Below the pieces are notes generated by a model that did no database searches, was not told the DNA's origin, and saw nothing but the letters and a program-made list of their open reading frames with translations. DNA of 57,500 bases from Symbiodinium natans (lineage: Eukaryota > Sar > Dinophyceae > Suessiales > Symbiodiniaceae): assembly GCA_905221605.1 (NCBI GenBank), contig CAJNDS010002503.1, positions 142,501-200,000 of the forward strand, in the 5' to 3' direction. Within the stretch, counting starts at the first letter, position 1. Each line of letters opens with the position of its first letter. Shown piece by piece: positions 1 through 12,709 of this stretch. The position numbers were made by a program, and so were the translations under genes.

Positions 1-77
1 CCCTAAACCCTAAACCCTAAACCCTAAACCCTAAACCCTAAACCCTAAACCCTAAACCCTAAACCCTAAACCCTAAT
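1..77. repeat. telomere-type array (CCCTAAA)n at window start
   Basis: About eleven perfect CCCTAAA units in the orientation expected for a left chromosome end. Because similar arrays occur throughout the window, this may be a true telomere or one more internal array cut by the window edge. Confidence 0.85.
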
Positions 78-1636
78 CTTGTCCCCTGCTTAGAGTGGTG
101 TACTTGAGGACCCAGGCCGCGCGCGCAGCCCGCGGTTAGGAAGGCGAAGGCTTTGACGGCGTCCGAGCCCCAGGGTTTAGGGTCTGGGGTTTAGGGTTTA
201 GGGTTTAGGGTGGTTTTTCGGGCTTTTGGGCCTGGCGGCTTATCTTCTAGGGCATTCAGGAGGGTTTCCGAGGTCAGCGTAGTTTCGGCTGAGGGCGGTT
301 CTTGAGGTTTTTTGGGGTTCTCCTCTGGGTTCTAGGATGTGTCAAGGCCAGTTCAGTTCAGGAGTGGGTTCAGGGTTCCTAGGGTTGCTTGGGTTTCGTG
401 CCGTTTTGTTTTTTTCTCTCCCTACCCTCGGGTCATTCGGCCCTGAGGTTCCTAGAAAAAATAGCGCCGAGTGTCTGGGTTCAATCCATGCAGATGAAGT
501 AGGCTAGAACCGCTTCGATATCGGGCATTTTAGGGTTTAGGGTTTAGGGTTTAGGGTTTGGTAGGTCAGGGAAAGGAGTCGGTTAAAGCCTTCAACTTCA
601 GAGAACCCTCAACCCGAGTTTCGGGTTTAGGGTTTAGGGTTTAGGGTTAGGGGTTGTTTAAGGTGTTAGGGTTGGCCCCACCCTGAACTTCATGGGCGTT
701 CTAGGGATACCCTCTGGATAGGGTGTTGAGATATCTGAGATCTGGGGGCACCCTCTTGAGACTGTCTGCGAGATTCTCTGGGGGTAAATGCTCCAGGATG
801 CAGTGCTCACCGCGGGATTCCCTGTAGGTTTTTCAAGGGGATGAAGGCTCCAGGGATACTTTGCAGGATTTTTTTTGCCGAGAATATTTCGGTGTGGGCA
901 AACCCCAAACCGCAGTCGCCCCGAGGGCAGACTACTGCCGTGTCATCCGGCCGCCACTTCCTGTGCCCGCTGCTTCCGCACTTGCGGGCACCTGGCTGGA
1001 CAGTGACTTGGCAGCAGGGCTGGAGGCCCTGGAGCCCGCGTAGGGTTGAAAGGTTTAGGGTGTGTTTGGGTTTGTGGTATATGGGCCCGGCCAATGGTTG
1101 CTTGAAGCTCCAACTGTAAACATGCTGGATGAGGCCAGCTCAGGTGACTTCCGAGCACCTGGCTATTGCTTCGTGCTACTCCGAACTAGAACGCAGAGCG
1201 AATGCCTTGAGTCCTTCAACCTCTGCCACCCTAAACCTCGAAGCCCGTAAACCCCTGAACCCCTTAAACCCTGAACTTTAAACCTTAAACCCCCAAGACT
1301 AAATAGAAATTGCGTGCGATATCAATTCTGAATCTGCACAGCTGTTTGTCGAAACAAAGCTGGCACACCGCACGAAGCCCCGTCCCATCAACAGAAGCTC
1401 CAAAACTCGGGCTTACGTAAATTGCTCCAAACGTCCCTGGAGGTAAAAAAAAAACTAACCTACTTAAAACTCCATACATGGCAGCATGTTTGCCATGCTT
1501 TTGGTCTGAGCTTAGTCTAAGCATGTCAGCACTCCCCAAAGATCCGCCCCCTCGCAAAAAGCCTCGGGAGGCCTCAAAATGGACAAAAGAGGGCCCCCCA
1601 AAAGGCCTGGGAGGAAAGGTACCAGAGGCATGCCGG

Positions 1637-1701
1637 TTCAGGGTTTAGGGTTTAGGGTTTAGGGTTTAGGGTTTAGGGTTTAGGGTTTAGGGTTTAGGGT
1701 G
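1637..1701. repeat. interstitial TTTAGGG array
   Basis: Perfect TTTAGGG units. One of many internal arrays of alternating orientation in the first 20 kb. Confidence 0.9.
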
Positions 1702-1959
1702 TAGGGCCAGGAGTCCTGGCAGGGAGCGCGAGGGTCGTTCGAAAAATTCTTGAAATAATGTTATGGGGGCACAAACCCTATACCATGTCTATAAACCCAA
1801 CCCTTAAGCCCTAAACTTTGAACGCCAAACCCTGAACCCTTCCGTTCACGCTTCAGAGATTCCCGGCCAAGGCATGGGTAACCTCCTGCAGGTGAACTCT
1901 GCAGCAACGCAGGCGGGACCCCCTCGCCTGTGAAGGGGTAGGGGTTCAGGGTGGGCTGT

Positions 1960-2290
1960 AACCCTAAACCCTAACCCTAAACCCTAAACCCTAAACCCTA
2001 AACCCTAAACCCTAAACCCTAAAGTAGGGTATGAAACTTAGAGTTCAGAGCTTTCCCCTCATAGTCCCGACCTTGGCCCAAGCCTTCAAGGCCACGACTC
2101 CCCCCGAAAGGTAGTGCCCTTGTTCTCTTTCAATCGGGGCTGTGGATCGCCAAGCCCGAAGCCCCAAACCCGAAGCCCCAAACCCTAAACCCTAAACCCT
2201 AAACCCCCCCTAAACCCTAAACCCCCCCTAAGCCCTAAACTCCCTAAACCCTAAACCCCTAAACCCCAAATCCTAAACCCCCAACCCGTT
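1960..2290. repeat. CCCTAAA array, perfect then degenerate
   Basis: Perfect units at 1960-2024, then non-repetitive bases, then degenerate CCCTAAA/CCCCTAAA units from about 2160. Confidence 0.85.
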
Positions 2291-2944
2291 AACCCCCAAT
2301 TCTAAACAAGAAGAAGGGCGCCCCCTTCCCTTCTCCTTCGGGTGCCCCCGGAGGCTTACCTCCAGGGGCCCCGTGGTTCACGAACGCTGCGGCTCTCCAA
2401 AGACCACTGGGGCAGGCAAAGGGGGTTTAGGGTTTAGGGGCTTAGGGGTTTAGGGTTTGGGGTTTAGGGGTTAGGGTTCAGGGTTCAAGGGTTAAACCCT
2501 AAGGGTTTAGGGGTTTAGGGGTTAAGGGGTCAGGGTTCAGGCGCTACTGGTAGGGGCTTAGGGTTTGGGCCTGCGGTCAAAAGGTTTGGGTTCCTGAGGT
2601 GCTGGGGTTGAGAGGTTTGGGGTTTGAGGGGGGTTTAGGGTTTTTAGAGGCTTCGGGTTTGGGATGTGAAGGTTTGGGTGTTTTAGGGTTTGATTGGTGG
2701 TTTGAGGTTTTTTTGGCTTCTGCGGGTCTGTGAGAGCATTTTGTGTCTTCAGGGTTTCAGTGAGCACCTGGGTCGAAATAAGGTATATGGACCATTAGGG
2801 TTTGGGGTTTTAGGGTCGGTCAGACCTCATAAAACCTAAGCCCTACAGCCTGCAGTGGTACCACCCTAAACCCTAAAGCCTAAACCCTAAACCCGAAACC
2901 CGAAACCCGAAACCCGAAACCCTAAACCCTAAACCCTAAACCAG

Positions 2945-3003
2945 GCTATGGTGCGGCACCTACGTGTTGCACGAGGTGGGCTACGAGAGTGTGGAGGCCG
3001 CTG
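2945..3003 (+). CDS. candidate exon, unrecognised
   Basis: After CCAG/G reads LWCGTYVLHEVGYESVEAA, ending near GT (G/GTGTAG). A CCCTAAA array lies directly to the left. Good codon composition; no family recognised. Confidence 0.33.
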
Positions 3004-3303
3004 GTGTAGACCGGGCGTCAGCGAGTTTTTTGGAGGGGTTTAGGGGGGGTATCGGGTTAGGGGTTTAAGGGTTTCACTACCTCCAAGCATCTCTAAACTC
3101 TTTGGCCCCTGAATCCTAACCACGGGTTTTGTGGTGATCCCGCCAGAGCTTAATGAAGGCTACACCGTCATGAGCCGACTCCCTCAACCACTCTAAATAG
3201 TCCCAAGAGTCCCAAAAAGCCTAAACCCTAAACTCTACGCCCTAAAGCCAAACAAATCCAATAGCCCTCCCTTCGTCGATGCTTCGCAAAGAGGCGGTCA
3301 GCA

Positions 3304-3351
3304 CAGCGCCCGCGTGTCTCTCCTGGCGCACGACCAAGTGGCAGCGCCCTG
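3304..3351 (-). CDS. candidate minus-strand exon with SCARRDTR
   Basis: Minus strand, acceptor GCTGCAG/GGC, reads GAATWSCARRDTRAL with a GC donor (T/GCTGAC). It resembles the island at 13349-13393 (SCARQETR). The + strand is also open (VSLLAHDQV), so the strand is not certain. Confidence 0.32.
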
Positions 3352-3869
3352 CAGCAAGCAGGGTTCAGGGTTCAGGGTTTAGATAGGGTTTAGGGTTGAG
3401 GTTCTTGGAGGGCCCTTGGACGTCACAGGGAACTTGTTTTCGAAGCAGTACTGCATAAGCATACCCTTGAGTTCTGAAGGCGCGTTACCATGTTTACAGG
3501 CATGACTTGGCACGCACCGCCCAGCAGCGATGAACCCTAAACCCTAATCCCTCGGAACCTTCAGAAGCTGCTGCTGAAGATTCTCATGATTAACCTGGAA
3601 GAACCTGGGAGCTGTAGAACCTGGGGACCATTTGCAGGGTCTAAACGTGAGTGAACCCCCAAGCCCTCCTGTAACAACCCTCCCATGTGAACCCTACACC
3701 CTAAACCCTAAACCCCAAACCCCAGACCCTCAACCCTAAACCCCAAAAACCCTCAGCCCTACAGGGGCATCGCTGGCCCAGGATGTCCCTGTGGCACCGA
3801 CAAGGGGCTCCCAGAGAGGGGCCGAAACCCGAGGTGCTCCGGCTGATGCTCTGAAGCCAGTCGGGCTCC

Positions 3870-5935
3870 TATTTTGGGCTACGCTTTTCCCCATTTTGCG
3901 GGTTAGGTGGCCCGTTTGTCTTACGCAACTCAGCTCTTGAGGTAGGTGCTACACTACGTGGGTAGTGGTGGGGGAGGCTTTTGGGTTTGGGGGTGTTTCT
4001 AGACTTTATGGCGCTTGGGTACCTGGATTTGAGCCTTTTTCCGCACGCCAAATTCAGACATAAGAGAACTCGTTGTCCATGTCAAGGCTTCTGGCCGGGC
4101 CGGGCCGCCTTTCTCAGGGTTAGGAAGACTGAAGAAGCGAATAATCGAGTAATTCCGCATGTCAATGCCTTGCCGCTGGACAAGAACAATCGCGGCAGAT
4201 GATCAAGATGAGTGCGCAAGCGAGTGAGCGAACAAATAAACAAGAAGATAAGTGACTGGCATGAGGATGTGAGCGTCGGCGTGTGCAATTGTCTGTGCCG
4301 GTACGTGTAGGTTTGTCCTTGAATCTGCGTTTGTGTCTCCGGGCCCTCTGTCTCGGTGTCTCAGTCAGCGCTCGTATGTCTGCGTATCTGCGTCTTCGTC
4401 TGTGCCTGTGTGAGCATCCGCACCTGTCGGCTTTGCTTAAGGAATTGTTCCGTCCCAGTGGGGATGCCTTCAACCAGTCTGTTTTTAGCCGGTAGAACAG
4501 CACGTGCATAGCAGCTGCGCCCAAGGTTCCGTAAACCGTCATTTGCAGGGATCTGCTCCAAACCCGCAGACCTTGTGATGCGCAGCTCTGAAAACTCCAG
4601 GTCAAGGAGCCAGCACGCATCTTCTCAACCGAGACCATGCTCCTTGTTCTTACAGCTTTATACCCGCAACCTCCGAGATGTCCTCGTTCTGCACTTCGAG
4701 GCTCCTAAACCGAGAAGTATTATGCACGAGGCAATCTGTCAAGGATGCACATACAGAAGGACTTCTAAGCAAGTCGCAGGTGTGCCTATGCCACTCAACA
4801 CCCACCCAATAGTGTCTCACAAAGCTCATCCTACAAGACGTCCCTTCCTCCGATCTGCTCTGTTGCAGTTTTCAATGGGGACCTGCACGGCTGGCCTCCC
4901 ACAGTTCAGTCTCCGACCTACTTGTCAACGTGCGTTCGTATTCCTTGGGGGCGATTTGTTTGGGTGTGTGGGATGCGTTTTTGTGCCGTTTTCTTGGCGG
5001 GGGGCGGGCGCCGGGCGGGGCAGGGGCTTGGGTTCGTGGCTTATAAAAGTCTGGAAGCAACAGCGGGCTGTCCGATCAAACCGGCAATTTTGGTTTTGGT
5101 TTTCAGGTATATGGTATACTTGTGAGGAAATCCAGGTATTCATATCAGCAAGTGTAGAGGGAATCTGCTTCACATATGGAATTGCTGTGTTTTCCAACTA
5201 AGAGGCGTGGAAACTACTACTTTTGGTGGCATCCTTACAGGATTTTTCGCTGCTAAGCTCACAGGCCATGCATAAGAGGTACATGCAGCATTGGGTTTTC
5301 CTCAAGTTCGTTTTTTGCCATTTCTCAAAACCGTGTTTTGAAAAGTCATGACCTTAGCATACGACGGCAAACAGTTCCCTGCCACGCCGCCCCTTTGCTT
5401 CAGAACCTGAAAAGGGAGAGAGCAGCCAGAGCGAGAGAGCGCGCGAGAGAGAGGAGGGAAAGAGAGGGACTGAGAGGGAGAGAGATGGAGGGAGATGCAG
5501 GATGGATGTTCGTGGCAGGGGTGTTGGCTCCCGCGTCATGCTGGGACTGCCGCATGCCGCTTGTGTGCACGAGCCACGCTGCGCCGCACTCATATCACTC
5601 CTCTCATCACTCTCAGATTAGTCACTCACAAGCATACCACTTCATGCCACAAAAAAGCGTCCACCCAATGCACATCACAAAAACGCGTCGCACCAATGCA
5701 TACCACGTCAACACGCTCGCACATCACACCTCGCCCCCTCTCCCTCACGAAGGACACAAATCCCAGAGTACCTTTGGGTGTCATGCAGCAGGGTTGTCCT
5801 GAAGATCGAGACCCTTTAGGCCCTAAATGTGCGGATGAGTTTAGGGCTGCAACCCTGAGACTTTTTGCGCGGCTCGTCCCCCAGAGCTTGCAAAGAAGCA
5901 AGGGAGAAGGGCAGAAGGAGGTGACACAGGCCGGC
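3870..5935. other. repeat-poor stretch without a supported gene
   Basis: About 2 kb nearly free of telomere-like units, with several long overlapping open frames on both strands (for example 4575-5201 +). None shows a recognisable motif or consistent codon bias. Contains a GAGA-rich patch at about 5408-5480. Confidence 0.4.
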
Positions 5936-6149
5936 ACCCAAGCCTAAACTTGAGAACCCTAAGCCCTCAAGCTTCAACCCTAAACCCTAAACCCAAAACC
6001 CAAAACCCTAAACCCTAAACCCTAAATCCTAAATCCCAAAAACCGTAAACCCTAAACCCTAAACCCTAAACCCTAAACCCTAAACCCTAAACCCTAAACA
6101 CTCTCTAACCTATGTATATTTAAAAGCTAATGGATTCGCGGTTTTCCAC

Positions 6150-6640
6150 CAACATTTCCCGGACAAGCACCAAAAAATCCCGGACAAGCACCAAACATTC
6201 CCGGACAAGCACCAAAAACTCCCGGACAAGCACTAACAATTTCCGGACAAGCACCAACACTTCCCGGACAAGCAACAATTCACGGCCAACCACCAACAAT
6301 TCCCGGACAAGCGCCAAAAACTCCCGGACAAGCACCAAAAATTCACGGACAAAGCACAAACAATTCCCGGACAAAGCACCAACAATTCCCGGACAAGCAC
6401 CAAAAAATCCCGGACAAGAGCCAAAAATTCCCGGACAAGCACCAACAATTCCCGGACAAGCACCAAAAATTCCCGGACAAACACCAAAAATTTCCGGACA
6501 AGCACCAACAATTCCCGGACAAGCACCAAAAATTCCCGGACAAGCACCAACAATTCCCGGAACAATTCCCGGAACAATTCCCGGACGAGCACCAAAAATT
6601 CCCGGACAAACACCAAAAATTCCCGGACAAGAAGAGGATG
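6150..6640. repeat. 21-bp minisatellite
   Basis: About 23 units of roughly TTCCCGGACAAGCACCAACA plus one base, alternating CAACAA and CAAAAA. Because 21 is a multiple of 3, it is open in several frames and encodes repeated heptapeptides, but nothing else supports a gene. Confidence 0.92.
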
Positions 6641-6679
6641 ATCAAGGGTGGGGTGGGGTGGGGCAGGCATGGCCATCAG

Positions 6680-7005
6680 GGCTGGTTTTAGGGTTTAAGG
6701 CCTACTCTGGGCTGGCTTTAGGGTTTAGGCCCCACTCTGGGCTGCCTTTAGGGTTTAGAGCCTGGCTTTAGGGTTTAGGGCCTACGTACTCGGACCTGGC
6801 TTTAGGGTTTACGGCCTACTCTGGGCTGGCTTTAGGGTTTAGGGCCTACTCGGGGCTGGCTTTAGGGTTTCGGGCCTAGTCTGGGCTGGCTTTAGGGTTT
6901 AGGGCCTACTCGGGGCTGGTTTTAGGGTTTAAGGCCTACTCTGGGCTGGCTTTAGGGTTTAGGCCCTTCTCTGGGCTGCCTTTAGGTTTTAGGGCCCACC
7001 CTGGG
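6680..7005. repeat. 30-bp minisatellite containing TTTAGGGTTT
   Basis: About ten units that combine GGCCTACTCTGGGCTGGC with TTTAGGGTTTA. It looks like a higher-order repeat built on the telomere-like unit. Confidence 0.88.
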
Positions 7006-7148
7006 CGGCAGCCTACTGAACCCAAAATTTTAAGGTTAAAGCATAAAGTGAAATGTTTTCATAATGTTATGGGATCCAATGGGTGGGTGGGTCGATATTC
7101 GATACCGGAGTAAGGAGCTCTACCAGTGAAATGCTTGGACTTGAGATG

Positions 7149-7232
7149 CTGAACCCTAAACCCTAAACCCTAAACCCTAAACCCTAAACCCTAAACCCTA
7201 AACCCTAAACCCTAAACCCTAAACCCTAAACC
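7149..7232. repeat. CCCTAAA array
   Basis: Twelve near-perfect units beside the exon-like island at 7233-7297. Confidence 0.92.
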
Positions 7233-7297
7233 GACTGTTCTTGTGGTCCCGGCTGCGGAGCAGGACTCCGCTTGTACACAGCTGCCTCTGGCCCTTC
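7233..7297 (-). CDS. candidate minus-strand exon
   Basis: Minus strand, after GAGAAG/ the frame reads GQRQLCTSGVLLRSRDHKNS plus two bases. The donor GT is the first GT of the adjoining TTTAGGG array (on that strand). It fills the interval beside a long array. Function unknown. Confidence 0.3.
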
Positions 7298-8731
7298 TCA
7301 CTAAGTAGGTGCTGCGCAGAAGTAAAGGTTCTTAAGTGTAACTTGGGGTGTTTGACTGCATTAGTTTGAAGGAAAGCAACTCAAAATGTAGGTTTGTAGT
7401 TGTTTTTTTTTGAGTTTAGGGCTTAGGGTTTTTGGGGGCGTTTTCGGGTTTAGGGTTTTTGGGGTGTTTGGGTTGAAAAAGGGATCGGGGTTACAGGGTT
7501 TCGGGTTTAGGGTTAGGGGTTCGGGGTTGCAGGGTTTCGGGTTTAGGATTTAGTGCCAGGCCAGGATTGGAATCTTCGGGTTTTTGGAGTGTTTGGGGTG
7601 TCGGGTCTATCCTTCACGCCCTTCTGTGTCAGCTCAAGGCAAACCTTAAGCTGTAAAACCCAGAAGCCTTACAGCGTCACCCTCGAAGTCTCGAAGTAGA
7701 GAGGAGAATGCCCAAATGGGGCGAACTGTAGTATGGCCATTTTCCAGAACAGGGTAGCCCTAATATACCCTAACCATAGTACAAGACCTGAGTCCCCAAT
7801 CCTAACCCAATGCTGGACCCTTTTTCTTATTGCCCTTCTATGGTTTAGGCTTTGGGTCTTCCGGTTCACCAGGGATCCGGAAACACTAGCAGTAGTATCT
7901 AAACCCCCCCCCCCCCAAAAAAAAAAAAAACTAAGCTGCTTACACGCATTTGCTTCTGCGACACCGCTGCCCGCTCGTGGTGCACATGCCGCCCTTCTCT
8001 TTCGACCTCCGCTCGGAGCCTCCAGAAAAAGATGGGAGCGCTTAGGGTTTGGGGTTTAGGGTGAATAGGTCCAGGGGGACCCCAAACCCCGTTCATCCCC
8101 CAAAGCCGATAAGCAGAAGTTGTATGTGCTTCACTCAGAAGTTGCAATCTCCATGGGGTCCTTCGACTTCTCAGTGCTTGCAATTCTCGACGGGCTACAA
8201 CAATGCGTCAAGATGAAAAGGCTTCAAGAGACAGGTCCTCAAGGCCTCAAAAGCTCTCCACAGCCCCGAATTTGAGGTAACCCCCCCCCCCCCCCCCCGC
8301 CCCCAAAAAGGCCAAACGCGGACCTACAATTTCTATAGACCCTAAACCCTTAACCCTAAATGCCGGTGTCGGGAGGGTTGCATCATCTCTCGTCCACCGC
8401 TCCAAGCCGTGAGCTGTGAGTTGTTCGGCCGCAGGAGTTAAATCATGTAAGGTTGAACAAACTTAGGGGTTCAGGCGTTTACATAGGGTTCAAGGGGCTA
8501 AGGGTTCAGGGTTAGGGTTTAGGCTCTTTGGGTTCAGGATACAAAATGAGTCCAAACCCCCTCCCCGAACCCTAGCGAGAAACTCTACTAACTCTGAACT
8601 CCTATGCCCAAAGCCCCACACCGTAAACCTTAAACCCTAAACTCCTAAGCCCATCCCCAAACCCTAAACCCTAAGCCGTAAACTCCTAAGCCCTCAACCC
8701 CAGGCTCTCAGACCTAAAAAGCCCCCGTCAG

Positions 8732-8800
8732 GTGGGTGTGCGGCCCCTTGTTTCCCTGATACGCCTTCGCGACAATCTCCAGGCAGCCAGCAGCACCAGG
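8732..8800 (+). CDS. candidate exon island, strand uncertain
   Basis: Between GTCAG/ and AGG/GTTTAGGG the + frame reads VGVRPLVSLIRLRDNLQAAS in 23 codons, phase 0-0. The minus strand is also open (EIVAKAYQGNKGPHTHL). Splice-site context favours an exon. Confidence 0.3.
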
Positions 8801-9137
8801 GTTTAGGGTTTATTCGGGTTTAGGGTTTATTAGGGTTTAGGGTTTAGGGATTCGGGTCTAGAATTTAGGGTTTAGGGTTTTAGGGTTTGGTGTGCAGGAC
8901 TTTAGGGATTAGTGTTTAGGACTTTAGGGCTTTAAGCTCTAGGACTTTTAGCCTCGTACCCCGTACTGAAGGAGCACGCCCGAAATTCTAACAGGAGTCC
9001 GAAAAGTATGATTAAAAAAGCCTAAGCCCTAAACCCCAAATCACAACCCTTTCCCGCCCTAATGTGGGATACAGGGGCATTTGTGGTGTAATGTGGTTTT
9101 TCTGATTTCGGAGTTCGGGATGCAGGTTCGGGTTCAT

Positions 9138-9512
9138 ACTGTGGATGGAGGAAATCTTGCACCGCTTTTGTAAGGCCCGCCTCTGGCAACCGATTTTGTT
9201 GAGTCGGTGGATGGAGGAAATCTTGCACCACCCTCTTGATCTGCTCCAAAAGCACTGTCCGACGCCAACCCCACGCCCCCTTTTTAACATTGGCGATTGT
9301 CATGATGGGGCGGTGCAAGATTTATGTCATTGGGCCTAATCCTGAAAATCCGCTCTTCGTCACAATGTTAAGAAGGGGGTGCGGGGAGAGAATGTTATGA
9401 ACTTATGAAAGTGGTGCAAGATTTCCTCCACCCACAGTCCCCAGAAGTGGGTGCAGCCTGTAGCAATAAGTTCACAGGCGGTGCAAGATTTCCTCCATCC
9501 ACCGTAGTTCAG
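9138..9512. repeat. cluster of a 25-bp motif in both orientations
   Basis: GTGGATGGAGGAAATCTTGC occurs at about 9140 and 9208, and its reverse complement, whole or partial, at about 9309, 9411 and 9479. The arms could pair into a large stem. Not coding. Confidence 0.8.
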
Positions 9513-10876
9513 GGAAACAGAGGTTTTGGACAATTTTTTTTGGGGGGTGGGGCGGGGGGGGGGGGGGGGGGGCAGGGCTGGTGGTGCTTCTTTGGGGACC
9601 TTTGAACAGCCCTAATGGCCTAACCCTAAACCCTAAATCGTGGCTCAACCCGAATTCAGAACCCCGACAATGGCAGATTGGTGACGACGAGGATGCGGAG
9701 CAGCTCGAGGATGGAGACGAGCTGGAGGCCGGGGGTTAAAAAAAAAGCTGAGGGTTTCAGGCAAAAGCAGAATGAGGTTCTTGTTATGTTGCAAAGCCAA
9801 AAGTCATTTTTTAGACTTCGCGTGACCATATATACACTCACCAACATGTGAAAGGAACCCTATGTGCACTACCTCATATGTAAAACGGTGGAGGTTTCGT
9901 AAGATTTCATCTTGGACCTTGGTCCTGCCCAGGCTACCTTTGCTGCAGGAAGCGCTGCATCCTAGCAGACAAAAAGCTGCCGCCGTGTTTACATAAGCTG
10001 CGTTCTATTTGTTATTGTTGTATGTGACTGCTGTTAAGAACGGAGTTTGGGTGTCGACCGAGGTCATGGCCCTTTTCGGGGTCCCTCTATGACACTGTAG
10101 TATGTCCCTTGCAGTCTAGGACAGGTTTTTACAACCCCGGCAGCTGTGGATCGAGGTAGATGTCCACTGCTACTTCTGGTAGGTCCCAATGTTTTAGGGT
10201 ATCTGTGCTGCTCGCAGCAGAGACCCCGGCCCCGGTCATCGGATGTCGCTTGCCACGGCCTTGATGAGCTGCGCGCCACGCGCCACCAGAGACTGTGTGG
10301 TTTAGGGTTTAGGGTTTAGGGTTCCCCTGGCTCCTTTTTTGGGATTTTTCGGGGTTTCGGGGTTCCGCTTTCGGGATGTCAGGCACATGGACTGCAACTT
10401 GGCCCAAGGGTACCTGAGGATCCATGGCAGCTGCGACCCAGCGTGGAGTCGCCCAGCGCAAGCCCTAGAGCCCTAGAGACAGCCTCAAACTACTAAAGGT
10501 GCCATGGGTACATCCATCCACCATAGCAGCTCTGGACCCTGCTCTACCGAAGCCCATCAGATGTGAGCCAGATTGCGCCTCTGAAAACATGTGGCAGCCT
10601 GGAGTGTTTCAACCGTCCCGGACCGCCGAACGCGACGAAGCAGTGGGAACTTAACCCTACAAACCCGACACGACACGCTGGGCCCTAAACCCTAAACCCT
10701 AAACCTTAAACCCTAAACCCTAAGCCCTAAACCCTAAACCCCAAAAAGTGTGCTCACAGCCTCGGTGCCCTGATGCGATATTTGGATGTTTGAGTTCCAT
10801 GCCGCGAAGCATCTGCCGCGACCTCGGCGTGGGCACGAGAAGCTAAGGATGCCTGTGGCACCCCCTTGTCTTTCGT

Positions 10877-11147
10877 TGTTGTTATTATTATTACTATGAT
10901 GATGATGATTATCATTTTTATGTTTATTTTTATTATTATAAATATTTATGTTTATTATGATTATTAGTATTATTATTACTACTTTTATTATTGTTATTAT
11001 TATTGTTATTATTATTGTTATTATTATTGCTATTATTATTGTTATTATTATTGTTATTATTATTGTTATTATTATTGTTATTATTATTGGTATTATTATT
11101 GTTATTATTATTATTATCATTATTATATTAGTGTTGTTATATTATGA
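10877..11147. repeat. ATT-rich microsatellite
   Basis: ATT trinucleotides with an interior array of the 9-mer TTATTATTG. Open frames here encode only Ile/Val runs and are not genes. Confidence 0.93.
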
Positions 11148-11167
11148 TTAGGATTTTTTATTTGGGG

Positions 11168-11257
11168 TTGGGATGTTCATCCTTTTCCTAGCAGTCCTGA
11201 ATAGGGATTATAAAAGGGGGTACTAGAATCCCTATGAAGGACTGCTAGTGTAAGGGG
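11168..11257. mobile_element. foldback element, family 1
   Basis: Inverted ends GGGATGTTC...CAGTCCT and AGGACTGCTAGT...GAACCTCCC enclose a short centre. Non-coding and MITE-like. Relatives are at 12600, 24708, 33742, 33882, 35726 and a half copy at 51986. Confidence 0.7.
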
Positions 11258-12073
11258 GAACCTCCCAATTTTGGGGGGGTTTCGTGTTTAGGGCCTGGAG
11301 GGGGTAAGGTTCCCTGGATAAAAAGGCCCGCTGAGGAGATATGGTTTAGGGTTTAGGGTTTAGGGTTTAGGGTTTAGGGTTTATAGGGTTTATAGGGTTT
11401 ATAGGGTTTAGGGTTTAGGGTGGTTTCTGGCCCTAAACCCTAAACCGGCTTGGACTGAAACAGATCGAGCTGAGGGTTTCGGGTGTAGGTGTTCCTGTAT
11501 TGCGGGTCCCTTTTTTGGGAACTCGATATAACATATTCCCTGTAGCTCAGGGTGCTGAACAGGGCACATCATGTAGGACAGACGCCCCTTTCGGGGCAGC
11601 CCTCCCAACCTAAGCCTTGCATCCCCAACCACCACCGCAAAAAAAACCAGGCATAGTAGCAAAGGAGGGCTGAGCCCAACGCGCCAGCTCTTGGGGGAGG
11701 TCCAGGATTGCTGCTCGCAGGGTTTCTGGGTTTTGTTTGGGGTTTGTCGGGTTTAGGGTGTTTGAGGGTTTTGGGGCTTATAGATCGGTAAGGTTCATAG
11801 GGTTCATAGGGTTCATAGCGGTTGTAGATTTTGTTTAGGGTGTGCAGTGCCTATTGGGTCTATAGGAGTCACGCAAGTTAGGGTTTCGGAGTTGGGGATG
11901 GTAAAGGTTGCAGCAAACCCGAAGGTCTAAACCCCCAAAAACCCCAAACCCCAAACCCTATAAACCCTAAACCCTAAACCCGAAACCCTAAACCCTGAAC
12001 CCTAAACCCTAAACCCTAAACCCTAAACCCAAACCCCAAACCCAAACCCCAAACCCTAAACTCCTGCAAAAAG

Positions 12074-12147
12074 GCTTCCTGGCCGAAGCCGGCGCTCCCG
12101 TAACCGCCTGGCCCCAGCGCCGCAGGCAACGGGCCCGCATCTTGGAT
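12074..12147 (+). CDS. candidate exon island, strand uncertain
   Basis: After AAAAAG/ the + frame reads FLAEAGAPVTAWPQRRR, ending at GAT/GTTTGG. The minus strand is also open (MRARCLRRWGQAVTGAP) and would use the GT of a telomere-like array as donor. Flanked by CCCTAAA and TTTAGGG arrays. Confidence 0.28.
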
Positions 12148-12599
12148 GTTTGGGGTTTTGGATGTTTGGGGTTTAGGGTTGCAGGGTTCAGGGTTTAGGG
12201 TTACAGGGTTTAAGGGTTTAGGGTTACAGGGTTTAGGGTTCAGGGTTTTAGGGTTTTAGGGTTTAGGGTTGAGGGCGCAGCGTTTAGGATGTTTAGGGTG
12301 GGGCTTTGGGGCTTTGGGGGTGGTCTTGGGTTAATAGGGTTTAAGGTTTCTCTTCCTAGAAGGAACCTTCAGTTGAAGGCTTCGGGCTTTCCCTATCTCA
12401 ACCTCGGGTTTAGGGCTTACAGGCTCGCCTTGAAAATGAAGGGCTGCTGTGCCCACAGTCTACGAGCTAGTGCGCCGGGCTGCACTTTGGCAACTGAAGC
12501 CGCAGTTCGCGGTTTGTGGAAACCCTGAGGGCCCTACACCAGGTCCGGAAGCGAAGGGCCGAGTTCCATTCACTACCCTGAACCCTAAACCCGTAAGCT

Positions 12600-12707
12600 T
12601 GGGATGTTGCTGACAGTCCTGGTCCTTAGTAGGCATTATGAAAAGGTGGGTACTATAATCCCCATTAAGGACTATAATCCCCATCAAGGACTGCTAGTAT
12701 GCGGGGG
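12600..12707. mobile_element. foldback element, family 1, partly duplicated
   Basis: Same inverted ends, with the segment TATAATCCCCATHAAGGACT occurring twice in a row at the right arm. Directly followed by a CCCTAAA array. Confidence 0.62.
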
Positions 12708-12709
12708 AA

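Noticed and set aside
6120-6771. Long open frames on both strands over the 21-bp minisatellite
   Set aside because: The unit length is a multiple of three, so open frames follow automatically; no splice-site, start or composition evidence for a gene.
10734-11151. Ile/Val-rich open frames
   Set aside because: Pure translation of the ATT microsatellite.
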